A stretch of 19,514 bases of DNA from Euzebyaceae bacterium (lineage in GTDB: Bacteria; Actinomycetota; Nitriliruptoria; Euzebyales; Egibacteraceae). Position 1 is the stretch's first letter. Each line of letters starts with the position of its first letter. The notes under the pieces were generated by a model. It searched no databases and had not been told where the DNA came from. It saw only the letters and a list, made by a program, of their open reading frames with translations. The DNA lies in assembly GCA_013696915.1 (NCBI GenBank), contig JACCXR010000002.1, positions 1-19,514 of the forward strand, read 5' to 3'. Both the position numbers and the translations under genes were made by a program. Positions 6,845 through 14,309 of the stretch are shown here, one piece after another.

Positions 6845-7738
6845 GCGCGCCGATTCGACGAGCGCGACCAGCATGGCGCGCACCGCGGTCTGGTCCGCCG
6901 CCGACCGCCGGGTGACGGCGTGGACATGGCGGGTCGGCCCGCCACCGCGGAGGCGGTGGACCCGCACGCCGCCGGGGATGGCGCCGAGCGCGAGCAGCGG
7001 CACGAGCGCGACGCCGAGTCCGGCGCCGACGAAGCCCACGGCGGTCGCGAACTCGTCGGCCTCGATCGAGATGCGGGGGGTGAACCCCGCGCGGGCGCAG
7101 GCGCTCGTCACGAGCGTGCGGGAGTTGCAGTGGGGGGATGCGGTCACGATCCACGAGTCGTCCGCCAGGTCGGCCAGGGCGATGCTGCGGCGGCGGGCCA
7201 GCCGGTGGTCGCCGGGCACGACGGTCCGGTACGGGTCGTCCAGCAGGTGCGTGGCGAGCAGGTCGGCGTCCGGGCGCGCGTCGGAAGCGATGACGGCGAC
7301 GTCGATCCGTCCGGTGCGCAGTTGCGCCAGGGCCTCGTCGGTCTCCGCCACGCCCATGTCGAGCTCGACCGCCCGGTGGGCGGCCCGGAAGCGCGCGAGG
7401 GCACGCGGGACGAGCGTCGCCCCCGCGCTCGAGAACGTGGCCAGGCGCAGCCGGCCCTCCTGGCCGGCACGCAGGGCGGACAACGCCGCCTCGGCCTCGC
7501 GGAGGCTGGCGAGGACCTTCTCCGCGTGCTCGGCGAGCAGCAGCCCGGCCTGGGTCGGCCGGATCCCCCGGCCGGACTTCTCCAACAGAACGGTCGCGGT
7601 CTCCCTTTCGAGCGTCGCCATGCTCTGGCTCACCGCGGACGGCGTGTACCCGAGCGCGGCGGCGGCCCCTGTGAGGGAACCGGAGTCGACCACGGCGGTG
7701 AGCACCTGCAGGCGGCGGACGTCGAGCACGCTTCTCAT
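6821..7738 (-). CDS. LysR-family transcriptional regulator
   Basis: A 305-aa LysR-type regulator. An N-terminal winged helix-turn-helix covers about 5-63 (LQVLTAVVDSGSLTGAAAALGYTPSAVSQSMATLERE), followed by a linker helix and a two-lobe effector-binding domain (about 92-295, beginning GRLRLATFSS). The ligand is unknown. The gene is divergent from a small membrane ORF and a PhzF-family gene, which are therefore the likely targets. ATG 7738 is used; GCGGGA upstream may be its ribosome site. A candidate T-N11-A palindrome lies 13 bp upstream, placed for autoregulation. Its last codons lie within an imperfect tandem duplication, and the C-terminal RRCADPAP is part of the repeated segment. Confidence 0.94.
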   Translation of the reverse strand: MRSVLDVRRLQVLTAVVDSGSLTGAAAALGYTPSAVSQSMATLERETATVLLEKSGRGIRPTQAGLLLAEHAEKVLASLREAEAALSALRAGQEGRLRLATFSSAGATLVPRALARFRAAHRAVELDMGVAETDEALAQLRTGRIDVAVIASDARPDADLLATHLLDDPYRTVVPGDHRLARRRSIALADLADDSWIVTASPHCNSRTLVTSACARAGFTPRISIEADEFATAVGFVGAGLGVALVPLLALGAIPGGVRVHRLRGGGPTRHVHAVTRRSAADQTAVRAMLVALVESARRCADPAP

Positions 7739-7750
7739 CGTACAGTCCCG

Positions 7751-7766
7751 CTTACAGGAACGTAAG
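7751..7766. promoter_or_regulatory. Candidate LysR operator (CTTAC-N6-GTAAG)
   Basis: CTTAC and GTAAG are perfect 5-bp arms around six bases and contain the T-N11-A signature of LysR-type boxes (T7752, A7764). It lies in the divergent region 13 bp from the lysR start. The word TACAG also occurs twice 12 bp apart (7741 and 7753), possibly a second half-site. Confidence 0.55.
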
Positions 7767-7822
7767 AAATCATCGCTTGTGCTTCAAGGTGCGCGGCGTC
7801 ATCCTTCCTATCGGGCTCGCCG

Positions 7823-7844
7823 GCCGGCGCCACAAGGCGCCGGC
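7823..7844 (+). promoter_or_regulatory. Strong hairpin in the leader of the small-ORF/phzF unit
   Basis: GCCGGCGCC and GGCGCCGGC form a perfect 9-bp stem with an ACAA loop, 24 bases before the small ORF start. No T tract follows, so intrinsic termination is unlikely. It may be a leader structure or an RNA- or protein-binding site. I do not recognise a known riboswitch. Confidence 0.5.
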
Positions 7845-7868
7845 GGTCCCTCCGGGCAGGTGATCGTC

Positions 7869-8000
7869 ATGACGTGGCTGATGCTGGTCTTCCTCGCGGC
7901 GCTGGCGCTGGCCTGCTGGCGCTACCGCACGGACAGCCGCGACGGCCGCGACTGGATCTCCGTTCCGCCCGACCGCGGGGTCCCGACCCGCTGCTGCTGA
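7869..8000 (+). CDS. Small single-pass membrane protein, 43 aa
   Basis: ATG 7869 is preceded by AGGTGA at a suitable distance. The protein has one hydrophobic helix (MTWLMLVFLAALALACW, 1-17), a basic RYR edge, a polar tail with DSRDGRDW (21-28) and a terminal Cys pair. The orientation would be N-out/C-in by the positive-inside rule. It ends 27 bases before the phzF-family GTG, so the two are probably co-transcribed from the lysR-facing promoter. I do not recognise a function. It could be a real small protein or a chance ORF in a leader; the ribosome site, helix and clean stop favour real. Confidence 0.55.
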   Translation: MTWLMLVFLAALALACWRYRTDSRDGRDWISVPPDRGVPTRCC

Positions 8001-8027
8001 CCACCAACGACGACTGCCGGAGGAGCC

Positions 8028-8903
8028 GTGGGAACGACCTTCCACACGCTCGACGTGTTCACCGACACCCCGTTCGGCGGCAACCCGCTCGCCGTCGTGT
8101 CCGACGCCCGCGAACTGTCCGCCGGGCAGATGCAGCGCATCGCCGCCGAGTTCAACCTCTCCGAGACCGTCTTCGTCCTGCCGCCGGAGTCCCCACGTGC
8201 GCTGCGCCGGCTGCGGATCTTCACGCCCGCGGCCGAGCTGCCGTTCGCCGGCCATCCCACGGTCGGCACGGCGATGCTGCTCGCCGACCTCGGCGTCGCG
8301 GACGACGACGCCTTCGTCCTCGACGAGGGCGTCGGGCCGGTCGCCGTCACCGTCACCAGGCGCGACGGCCGCCCGGCCGGCGCCAGCCTCCGCGCCACCG
8401 TGCTGCCGCGCGTATCCGGGTCTGCACCTCCGCCCGACGTCGTCGCCGCCGTCCTGTCGCTGCCGCCGGAGGCGATGCTCACCCAGCCGGGTCCGCAGAT
8501 CATCTCCGGCGGCGGCCCCACCTTCCTGATCGCGCCCGTGCGCGACGCCGATGCCGTCGCCCGCGTGCGGCTGGACCCGGGTCGCTGGGACGCCCTGGCG
8601 GGAACCGACGCGCAGCACGTGTACGTCGTCGCCGTCGACGGCGGCGACGTGCGCGCCCGGATGTTCGCCCCGGCGCTCGGCGTCGCCGAGGATCCCGCCA
8701 CGGGGGCCGCCGCCGTCGCGCTCGCCGGCTTCCTGTCCCCGACCATGGCGGACGGCTCGCACGAATGGGTCATCGTCCAGGGAGTGGAGATGGGCCGGCC
8801 CAGCCGTCTGGAGCTGCGGGCCACGGTGCGGGACGGCGTCGCCGAACGGGTGGACCTCGCCGGCACCGCGGTCCGCGTGGCCGACGGCACCCTCCGCGTA
8901 TAG
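8028..8903 (+). CDS. PhzF-family isomerase/epimerase-like protein
   Basis: A 291-aa protein with the diaminopimelate-epimerase-like fold of PhzF. The family signatures are LDVFTDTPFGGNPLAVV (8-24), EFNLSETVFVL (41-51), in which E46 corresponds to the catalytic glutamate of PhzF, FTPAAELPFAGHPTVGTA (65-82, H76), and EDPATGAAA (from about 221). Phenazine PhzF isomerises trans-2,3-dihydro-3-hydroxyanthranilate, but no other phz genes are here, so this is one of the many family members of unknown substrate. GTG 8028 is chosen for the directly preceding GGAGGAG. It follows the small membrane ORF and faces the LysR regulator, so it is probably LysR-controlled. Confidence 0.93.
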   Translation: MGTTFHTLDVFTDTPFGGNPLAVVSDARELSAGQMQRIAAEFNLSETVFVLPPESPRALRRLRIFTPAAELPFAGHPTVGTAMLLADLGVADDDAFVLDEGVGPVAVTVTRRDGRPAGASLRATVLPRVSGSAPPPDVVAAVLSLPPEAMLTQPGPQIISGGGPTFLIAPVRDADAVARVRLDPGRWDALAGTDAQHVYVVAVDGGDVRARMFAPALGVAEDPATGAAAVALAGFLSPTMADGSHEWVIVQGVEMGRPSRLELRATVRDGVAERVDLAGTAVRVADGTLRV

Positions 8904-8974
8904 GCGCCCCGCAGGTCACAAGTACGGTCGCCAGATCCCCGATCCGAGCAAGATCCCCCGAGGAGGTTCCAGCG

Positions 8975-9385
8975 TTGGATGCCGACGAGGCCCGCACGTT
9001 CATCCGCGAGAACGGCCGCGCGGTCCTCGCGACGTTCCGCCGTGACGGCGGCGTCCAGATGTCGCCGGTCGACGCGGTGATCGACGCCGAAGGGCACGCC
9101 GTCGTGAGCAGCCGCGCGACCGCCATGAAGACGCAGAACCTCCGCCGCGACCCGCGGGCGACGCTGTGCCTGTTCACCGAGCGCTTCTACGGCCCCTGGG
9201 TGACCGTCGAGGGCAGGGCGGCGATCGTCGCGCTGCCCGAGGCGATGGAAGGCCTGGTCGACTACTACCGCCGGGCCGCCGGCGAGCATCCCGACTGGGA
9301 CGACTACCGCGCCGCCATGGTCCGCGACCGGCGGGTGCTGCTGCGCATCGCGATCGAGCGCGCCGGCCCGACCGTCTCTGGCTGA
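8975..9385 (+). CDS. PPOX-class F420-dependent oxidoreductase-like protein
   Basis: A 136-aa split-barrel flavin/F420-binding protein resembling the Rv1155 group. Supporting segments are AVLATFRRDGGVQMSPVDAVID (about 16-37), AMKTQNLRRDPRATLCLF (the usual K-x-x-N-L-x-x-D-P-R signature that contacts the cofactor phosphate) and WVTVEGRAAIV. A TTG at 8975 is taken as start because GAGGAGG ends eight bases before it and no better start exists between the phzF stop and the conserved N-terminus. It lies 71 bases after the phzF-family gene on the same strand. Flavin versus F420 use and substrate are not determined. The next gene is convergent with only seven bases between. Confidence 0.88.
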   Translation: MDADEARTFIRENGRAVLATFRRDGGVQMSPVDAVIDAEGHAVVSSRATAMKTQNLRRDPRATLCLFTERFYGPWVTVEGRAAIVALPEAMEGLVDYYRRAAGEHPDWDDYRAAMVRDRRVLLRIAIERAGPTVSG

Positions 9386-9392
9386 GCGGCGC

Positions 9393-9959
9393 CTACGCGT
9401 CCCGCCAGCGCGGGTGGCCGGGGAACAGCGCGCGCAGCGGGGGGTTGGCGGCGTCGGCGTCCGAAAGGACCGGCTCGGCGACCGGCCACCGGACCGCCAG
9501 GTCGGGGTCGTCCCATGCCACCGACGGCTTGTCGATGTCCGGCCGGTAGTAGTCGCTGACGTCGTAGAGGTAGTCGACGGGCTCCCGGCCGAGGGTGCAG
9601 AACGAGTTGGCGAGGCCCTGGCCGATGAAGAGCCGGATGCGCTCGCCGTCCGGCGGCTCGCCCAGCAGGAACGCGCGCGCCTCCCCGAACGTCGGCGAGT
9701 CGGGACGGATGTCCGCGACGGCGGCCATCGCGTAGCCCCGGACGACGTAGACGAGCTTGTCCCACGGCTCGGCGTGGAAGCCGCGGAGGACGCCGGGGCT
9801 GCTGCGGGAGTGGTTGCCCTGGCGCAGGACCGGTTCGCGGCCGAGGGCGTCGGCGAGCTCGCGCACCTGGTAGGTCTGGCGGAAGAAGCCGCGGTCGTCG
9901 CCGTGCGTGGGCCAGCGCACGACGAGCAGGCCGTCGATGTCGGTGCGCTCGACCGGCAT
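9393..9959 (-). CDS. dTDP-4-dehydrorhamnose 3,5-epimerase family protein (RmlC-like)
   Basis: A 188-aa cupin of the RmlC family, which epimerises dTDP-4-keto-sugars for rhamnose and related sugars. Typical segments are DDRGFFRQTY (21-30), VLRGFHAEPWDKLVYVVRG (57-75, H62 in the catalytic-histidine position), ADIRPDSPTFG (82-92) and YLYDVSDYYRPDID (130-143). The usual histidine in the A-H-G-F segment is replaced: here it reads GLANSFCTLG, with N118. The substrate may thus differ from classical RmlC. It starts six bases after the cis-prenyltransferase stop, so the two share a transcript. No rmlA, rmlB or rmlD is in the window. Confidence 0.87.
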   Translation of the reverse strand: MPVERTDIDGLLVVRWPTHGDDRGFFRQTYQVRELADALGREPVLRQGNHSRSSPGVLRGFHAEPWDKLVYVVRGYAMAAVADIRPDSPTFGEARAFLLGEPPDGERIRLFIGQGLANSFCTLGREPVDYLYDVSDYYRPDIDKPSVAWDDPDLAVRWPVAEPVLSDADAANPPLRALFPGHPRWRDA

Positions 9960-9965
9960 CGGCCC

Positions 9966-10742
9966 CTATTTCCCGAAGCGGCGGGTGCGCGAGGCGAAGT
10001 CACGCAGGGCGCGCAGGAAGTCGGTCTTGCGGAACTCCGGCCAGTAGGGGTCGCAGAAGTAGAACTCGCTGTGGGCCGACTGCCACATGAGGAAGCCGGA
10101 GAGCCGGATCTCCCCCGACGTGCGGATGATGAGGTCAGGATCGGGCGTCCCCGTGGTGTAGAGGTGGGCGGCGATGTGGTCCGGGCGCAGGTCGGCGATC
10201 ACCTCCTGCAGGGTCTGCCCGTGGGCCGCGCGCTCCTCGAGCAGGCCGCGCAGCGCGTCGGTGATCTCCTGGCGCCCGCCGTAGCCCACGGCGACCTGCA
10301 CGTGCAGGCCGTCGCCGTCGCGGGTGGCCTCCTCCGCCTTCTTCACGGCCCTGCGCAACTCGTCGGGGAGGGTGTCGAGCGCCCCCACGCCGCTGACGCG
10401 GACGCCGCGCGCGGCGTTGCGCGGGTCGGACGCGATGCCCGTGATCGTCTCGCAGATGATCCCGACGAGCGCCCCGACCTCCTGCTCGTCGCGCCGCAGG
10501 TTCTCGGTCGAGAGCAGCCACAGCGTCACGTACGGGATGGCGAACTCGTGGCACCAGTCGAGGAGCTCGGGGATCCTCGATGCGCCGAGACGGTGCCCCT
10601 CCGACGCCGTCTCCAGGCCGTGGGCGCGCGCGTACCTGCGGTTCCCGTCGAGGATGACGCCGACGTGGCGGGGCAGGGGGCCGTCCCGCAGGCTCGCCGA
10701 GAGCCGGCGCTCGTAGATCCGGTAGACCAGCTCCCGCACCAT
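9966..10742 (-). CDS. uppS: Isoprenyl (cis-prenyl) transferase, UppS/Z-FPP synthase family
   Basis: A 258-aa cis-prenyltransferase that adds isopentenyl units to an allylic diphosphate, giving the lipid carrier for cell-wall and polysaccharide synthesis or its short-chain precursor. Signatures: HVGVILDGNRRYARAHG (26-42, catalytic D32), LWLLSTENL (74-82), and RTSGEIRLSGFLMWQSAHSEFYF (207-229). The DGNRR form and GASRIPELLDWC are closer to the mycobacterial Rv1086 (short-chain Z-FPP) group than to the DGNGRWA form of long-chain UppS, so chain length is uncertain. ATG 10742 lacks a ribosome site; a TAGACT box ten bases upstream suggests a nearly leaderless message, although it also follows the MFS gene by 58 bases. 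Confidence 0.94.
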   Translation of the reverse strand: MVRELVYRIYERRLSASLRDGPLPRHVGVILDGNRRYARAHGLETASEGHRLGASRIPELLDWCHEFAIPYVTLWLLSTENLRRDEQEVGALVGIICETITGIASDPRNAARGVRVSGVGALDTLPDELRRAVKKAEEATRDGDGLHVQVAVGYGGRQEITDALRGLLEERAAHGQTLQEVIADLRPDHIAAHLYTTGTPDPDLIIRTSGEIRLSGFLMWQSAHSEFYFCDPYWPEFRKTDFLRALRDFASRTRRFGK

Positions 10743-10752
10743 GGCGGCGGTC

Positions 10753-10758
10753 AGTCTA
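10753..10758 (-). promoter_or_regulatory. Possible -10 box (TAGACT) for the prenyltransferase gene
   Basis: TAGACT on the minus strand ends ten bases before the ATG, placing a start site within a few bases of it. It fits TANNNT and the lack of a ribosome site. Positional evidence only. Confidence 0.4.
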
Positions 10759-10800
10759 GCCAGGTCCAGCCAGCCATCCCGCGGGAGAACCGCAGGGGGC

Positions 10801-12099
10801 TCAGCCGGCGAGCGCCGGCGCCGGCTCCCCTCGCGGGAGCGTCTCGCGCATGCGGAACGCGACGACCGCGCCGACGACCAGCAGCGCGGCGGAGGCGCCG
10901 AAAGCCCACCCGTAGCCCGCCGCGCCGGCGAGCCAGCCGCACACGAGCGGCCCGAGCACGCTGCCGACGTCGCCCGCCGTGTTCAGCGTGCCGACGCCGA
11001 CGCCAGAACGGTCCGGGGGCACCACGTCACCGACGACCGCGGGCGGCGTGACCGCGGTGAAGGCCGTCCCGATGCCGTAGAGCGCCAGGACGACGACGAA
11101 GGCGGGCACCGTGGTGGCCCAGACGACGGCGAGGGAGATGGCCGCGAAGGCGAGGTACGCCGGCCAGGCGAGCGTCCGGCGGCCGTACGTGTCGGCCACC
11201 TTGCCCGCCGGCCAGGCCACCATCAGGTGCGTGACGGCGGCGAGGGTGAGGGCCAGCCCGACGACGCCGTGGCTCGCGCCGACGACCTCGCGCCCGAACA
11301 GGGGGATGAGGCTGAAGCGGATCCCGGTCGCCGCCCAGCGGGAGACGGCCATCATGATCAGCGCGGCGACGAACGCGTGGTCGCGGCACAGGTCCCGGAC
11401 GACCGCCCACGTCGGCGTCGAACGGCCCGTGCCTCCGGCGGCCGGCGCCACCAGGACCGGCTCGTCGTCGGGGCCGCGGGCGCCGTCGGCGTGTGACGGC
11501 CGGCCCGTGACGGCCGGACGGGGCAGGAATCCGAAGGCGACCAGGCCGGCGGCCGCGCAGAAGACCGCGTAGATCGCGAACGGCCAGCGCAGCCCGAGCG
11601 GCTCGGCGAGCAGGCCGCCGACCGTGGGCCCGAACGCCATGCCGAACAGGAACGCGCCCTGGAGCATCCCGACGGCGCGACCGCGCTGCGCGCCGGACAC
11701 GCTGGTGATGACGAGGGTGATGAGCGCGTTGAAGAACAGCGCGCTGCCGAAGCCGCCCAGCCCACGCACCACGAGCAGTGCGGCGTAGCTCGGCGCGGCG
11801 GCGACCGCGAGGCTCGAGACGGCGACGACGATCGCGCCCCAGCCGACGGCCCTGCGGGTCCCGATGCGGTCCGCGAGGGCGCCGGTGAACAGGTTCGAGA
11901 CCAGCCGCACGCCGGCGAAGACGGCGACGACCGCGCTGGCCGCGAACAGCCCCACGCCGAAGCTGCGGGCGTACTCGGGCAGGACAGGCACGACCAGCCC
12001 GAACCCGAGGGCCACGACCACGGCGATGACGAGGGCGACGACGAAGGCGGGGTCTCGGAGGAGGCTCGCCTCGTCGCGGGCGGCAGTGGGCGTCGTCAC
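10801..12099 (-). CDS. Major facilitator superfamily transporter (12 TM)
   Basis: A 432-aa membrane protein with two six-helix halves separated by a polar, Gly/Ala/Asp-rich loop (about 197-235). Motif A occurs in each half: GALADRIGTRRAVGW (about 73-87) and GKVADTYGRRTLAW in the second half. A motif C-like G-x-x-x-G-P run (LFGMAFGPTVGGLL) is present, typical of drug:proton antiporters. The export substrate is unknown. The GTG start at 12099 lies 16 bases after the end of the broken glycosyltransferase gene and has no strong ribosome site. Upstream of the prenyltransferase and epimerase genes on the same strand, it may be part of the same transcript. Confidence 0.92.
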   Translation of the reverse strand: MTTPTAARDEASLLRDPAFVVALVIAVVVALGFGLVVPVLPEYARSFGVGLFAASAVVAVFAGVRLVSNLFTGALADRIGTRRAVGWGAIVVAVSSLAVAAAPSYAALLVVRGLGGFGSALFFNALITLVITSVSGAQRGRAVGMLQGAFLFGMAFGPTVGGLLAEPLGLRWPFAIYAVFCAAAGLVAFGFLPRPAVTGRPSHADGARGPDDEPVLVAPAAGGTGRSTPTWAVVRDLCRDHAFVAALIMMAVSRWAATGIRFSLIPLFGREVVGASHGVVGLALTLAAVTHLMVAWPAGKVADTYGRRTLAWPAYLAFAAISLAVVWATTVPAFVVVLALYGIGTAFTAVTPPAVVGDVVPPDRSGVGVGTLNTAGDVGSVLGPLVCGWLAGAAGYGWAFGASAALLVVGAVVAFRMRETLPRGEPAPALAG

Positions 12100-12115
12100 G
12101 ACAGGGCAGGTCGAT

Positions 12116-13387
12116 TCACCGGAACGGGCGGGCGGCCGAGTGTAGCGGCGGCGCCGGGCGACCCTCGGCTCGACCTACGGCGGGCGGCGTCATGGCGCTG
12201 TAGCACCCACGCCACCAACCGGCCCTGGCCAGGGCCGCCGCATGCGCCCAGTGCCGGTACCGGTCGCCCAGCACCTCCCACGGGGCGTAGAGCAGCCACA
12301 CCGCGGAGCCCACGATGGACGAGCACCAGCCGGCGCGCCGGCACCCGCGAAGGACCAACAGCGGGAGGAGCCACAGGACGAACTGAACGGGAGAAGATTT
12401 TGCTGGTGACGAGGAACAACGCCACCAGGGCGAGCATGGCGTCCACCGGGTCGACGAGACGCCGGGACAGGCGCCGCACCACAACGGCCGCGCCGAGCAC
12501 GAGCACCGCGAGGGAGACGGCGTCCAGCACGGGGCCCGGGTCGGACGAGAGCTCGACGCCCGCCTGGCGGAGGAGGCCGAGGGCCGCGGCGACGTGGCCG
12601 CCCCGATTGGGCTCCCGCCCAAGGTGGAAGCTGATCGACCGCCACTGGTTCGCTGGGCTGACGGCCAAGGCGGGGAGCTGCACGAGGGCCCACGTCCCCG
12701 CAGCCGCGACGGCGGGGGCGGTCCGCCGGCGGCGCCGGAGCCCCGCGGGTCCCGCCGGCTGGTCGGCCCACCGCCCCACGATCAGCGGGATGACGAGCAG
12801 GGCCGGCCACCACTTGATCCCGGCCGCCAGGCCGAACCAGGCACCTGCCCGTGCCGTCCTGCCACGCGCCGCGGCGGCCAGGCCGGCCGCCACCGGCGCC
12901 AGCGTCCACAGGTTCCAGTTCTGAGCCCCGAGCACGAGCAGGCTCGGGGACACGACCATCAGGACCATCCGGGTGGCCGGCCGGCCCAGGGCGGTGGGCC
13001 ATGTCGGTCTGCCAGACGGCCAGCGCCAGGCAGCCGGCGCATACGAGCGCGTTGAGGAGGAAGAACCCGGCCCGCGAGTGGGTGACCAGCGCCAGCACCC
13101 ACGTCCCGAATGCGAGGCCGGGGGGGTACTCCAGGACGTAGTCGAAGGGGTAGCCGGGCGGCGGTCCGGCGTAGGGGACCGCATCGACGCTGAACCCCCG
13201 CAGGCGCCAGAGGAACTGGAGGTCGGTGAAGCAGTACCTCCGGAGGACGTCGCTGGAGGGCTCGCCGAGGCACGTCGCCTTCTGTAGCGCGCCCAGCGCG
13301 AACACCACAACCGCGACGGCCGCGAACCGCCACCGCCGGGCGGCGGACCGGCTCCGGGAGCTCCCCTGCGGCCCCGCGGAGCACATG
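12116..13387 (-). pseudogene. GT87-like membrane glycosyltransferase broken by two frameshifts
   Basis: Three reading frames in succession give one coherent membrane protein. Frame one (13387 to about 13000) has a first helix (RFAAVAVVVFALGALQ), a polar loop with RRYCFTDLQFLW and YPFDYVLEYPPGLAFG, and helices to ALAVWQTDM. Frame two (about 13000 to 12395) continues with TRMVLMVVSPSLLVLGAQNW and GLAAGIKWWPALLVIPLIVG and ends LALVALFLVTSKIF. Frame three (to the TGA at 12116) has VQFVLWLLPLLVLRG onward. Order and motifs (EYP, NW, K-W-P-A, TSK..S-Q-F) match polyprenol-phosphate-dependent GT87 mannosyltransferases. Each break is a net +1 shift (one extra or two missing bases). Either this is a decayed gene or the assembly has two indels. 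ATG 13387 is tentative; GTG 13476 has a better ribosome site but a non-conserved N-terminus. Confidence 0.75.
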
Positions 13388-13421
13388 GTCAGCGCCACGG
13401 ACGCCCCCGGCCGGCGGGCAC

Positions 13422-13450
13422 GGCTACTTGAAGAGCTCGCTGGTGGTGTC
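13422..13450. repeat. Imperfect copy of the mutM 3' end (direct repeat with 14307-14335)
   Basis: 23 of 29 bases match 14307-14335, which covers the last codons and stop of mutM, in the same orientation. Read on the minus strand it gives ADTTSELFK-stop beside the mutM end ADNTTSKFLK-stop. The toxin-antitoxin pair and the amidohydrolase remnant lie between the two copies. It may be an old attachment-site or gene-end duplication, or chance. Confidence 0.4.
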
Positions 13451-13491
13451 CGCGGACGGCCGAAGAGCTGCCCCACGATCTCCCACCTGCG

Positions 13492-13755
13492 CTACCGGGG
13501 CCGGTAGGCGTTGCCCCGGTGTTCGATCCGCTGGACGGAGACGGTCCGGTGAGCGTCGTCGATGCGGTACAGGATGCGAAACGTTCCTCGTCGGGCGGAG
13601 TGCAGACCTACGAGGTCACCCTTGAGCTCGCGTCCCAGGCGCTGAGGGTTGTCCAAGAGCGGCCCGGTGATGAAGTCGATCACGGCCGCCGCCACCGCCT
13701 CGGGCAATCGCTCACTGATCGCGCGTGCCGCGGAGCGCGCGCACGGCCTCAACAC
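13492..13755 (-). CDS. RelE/ParE-family toxin, N-terminus apparently short
   Basis: An 87-aa protein matching the RelE mRNA-interferase fold: AARAISERLPEAVAAAVIDFITGPLLDNPQRLG (helices), LKGDLVGLHSARRGTFRILYRIDD (strands with R55, R56, R60) and VQRIEHRGNAYR (R80, Y84), the basic and tyrosine positions expected for ribosome-dependent cleavage. Actinobacterial relatives have about 15-18 residues before the AAR helix, including a first strand; here only eight (MLRPCARS) precede it. The GTG at 13755 lies 44 bp inside the antitoxin gene, an unusually long overlap. This points to a small deletion at the junction or a wrong start. Toxicity is uncertain. Confidence 0.82.
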   Translation of the reverse strand: MLRPCARSAARAISERLPEAVAAAVIDFITGPLLDNPQRLGRELKGDLVGLHSARRGTFRILYRIDDAHRTVSVQRIEHRGNAYRPR

Positions 13756-13990
13756 CGTGGACGCCCTCGCCGGCCTGCAGATCGCGGTCGGCCCGCTCCA
13801 GCTCGCGCAGCGCCTCGGGATCGGAGAGCAGCGCCAGCGTCTCTTCCAGCGCCTCCAAGTCCTCAGGGCTTATGAGGACCGCCGCGGGGCGCCCGTTCCG
13901 CGTCACCACGATGCGCTCATGATGACGCTCCACGCGGTCCACGTACTCCGAGAACCGGTCCTTCACCACCCGCAGAGCCTCTATGCTCAT
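13712..13990 (-). CDS. Phd/YefM-family antitoxin (RelB-like partner)
   Basis: A 92-aa antitoxin. Residues 1-55 form the Phd/YefM DNA-binding and dimer domain: VVKDRFSEYVDRVERHHERIVVTRNGRPAAVLISPEDLEALEE. The acidic helical tail (about 56-92) wraps the toxin in this family. It probably autorepresses the operon through its N-terminal domain. It lies upstream of and overlaps the RelE-type toxin gene. ATG 13990 gives the usual N-terminus; no ribosome site is seen upstream. The length is normal, so the defect at the junction seems confined to the toxin start. Confidence 0.9.
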   Translation of the reverse strand: MSIEALRVVKDRFSEYVDRVERHHERIVVTRNGRPAAVLISPEDLEALEETLALLSDPEALRELERADRDLQAGEGVHGVEAVRALRGTRDQ

Positions 13991-14085
13991 GGCTACAATC
14001 GTGCCACAGCCACCCGCCGCCCGCCAGCTGCTTCAAACTCGGCTGGTTGGCTCCCCGGTCGGCTGAACCGGCGCCCGGCACCCGT

Positions 14086-14241
14086 GTGGTGACGTCGATA
14101 CCCGCCCGCCACTTCGGGTTCCGCGACCGCGGCTCGGATCCAACCCTGGCTGCGCGCCGACCTGCTCCCGGTCCGCGGCGACCCCACCGCCGACATCGCC
14201 CAGAGCCGCACCATCACGGGCATCCGGGGGCGAGGCACCCC
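14086..14241 (+). pseudogene. Remnant of an amidohydrolase C-terminus, frameshifted
   Basis: The 319-bp gap between the antitoxin gene and mutM has no intact gene, but its centre reads as the end of an amidohydrolase (imidazolonepropionase-like). Frame one from 14086 gives VVTSIPARHFGFRDRG, matching the family's ATSVPARHFGLTDRG block. A +1 shift near 14134 then continues as RIQPWLRADLLPVRGDPTADIAQSRTI, matching the I-x-P-G-x-x-ADLL-x-V-x-GDP-x-ADI block. No start, active site or proper stop remains. The flanks (13991-14085 and 14242-14309) show nothing identifiable. The similarity is from memory of the family pattern and was not searched. Confidence 0.6.
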
Positions 14242-14309
14242 CCCTTGGACCGCCTCGCTATCGGCCAGAGCTGCCGGTGCAGTGGCGGGCCTGTCGGGTC
14301 TGGTCACCG

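Noticed and set aside
7767..7868. Known riboswitch in the small-ORF/phzF leader
   Set aside because: One strong hairpin is present, but no conserved core of a riboswitch class that I can recognise.
9414..11051. Long plus-strand open frame (545 codons) opposite the epimerase and prenyltransferase genes
   Set aside because: It is an antisense shadow in very GC-rich DNA; the protein has no family features, while the minus strand encodes clear enzymes.
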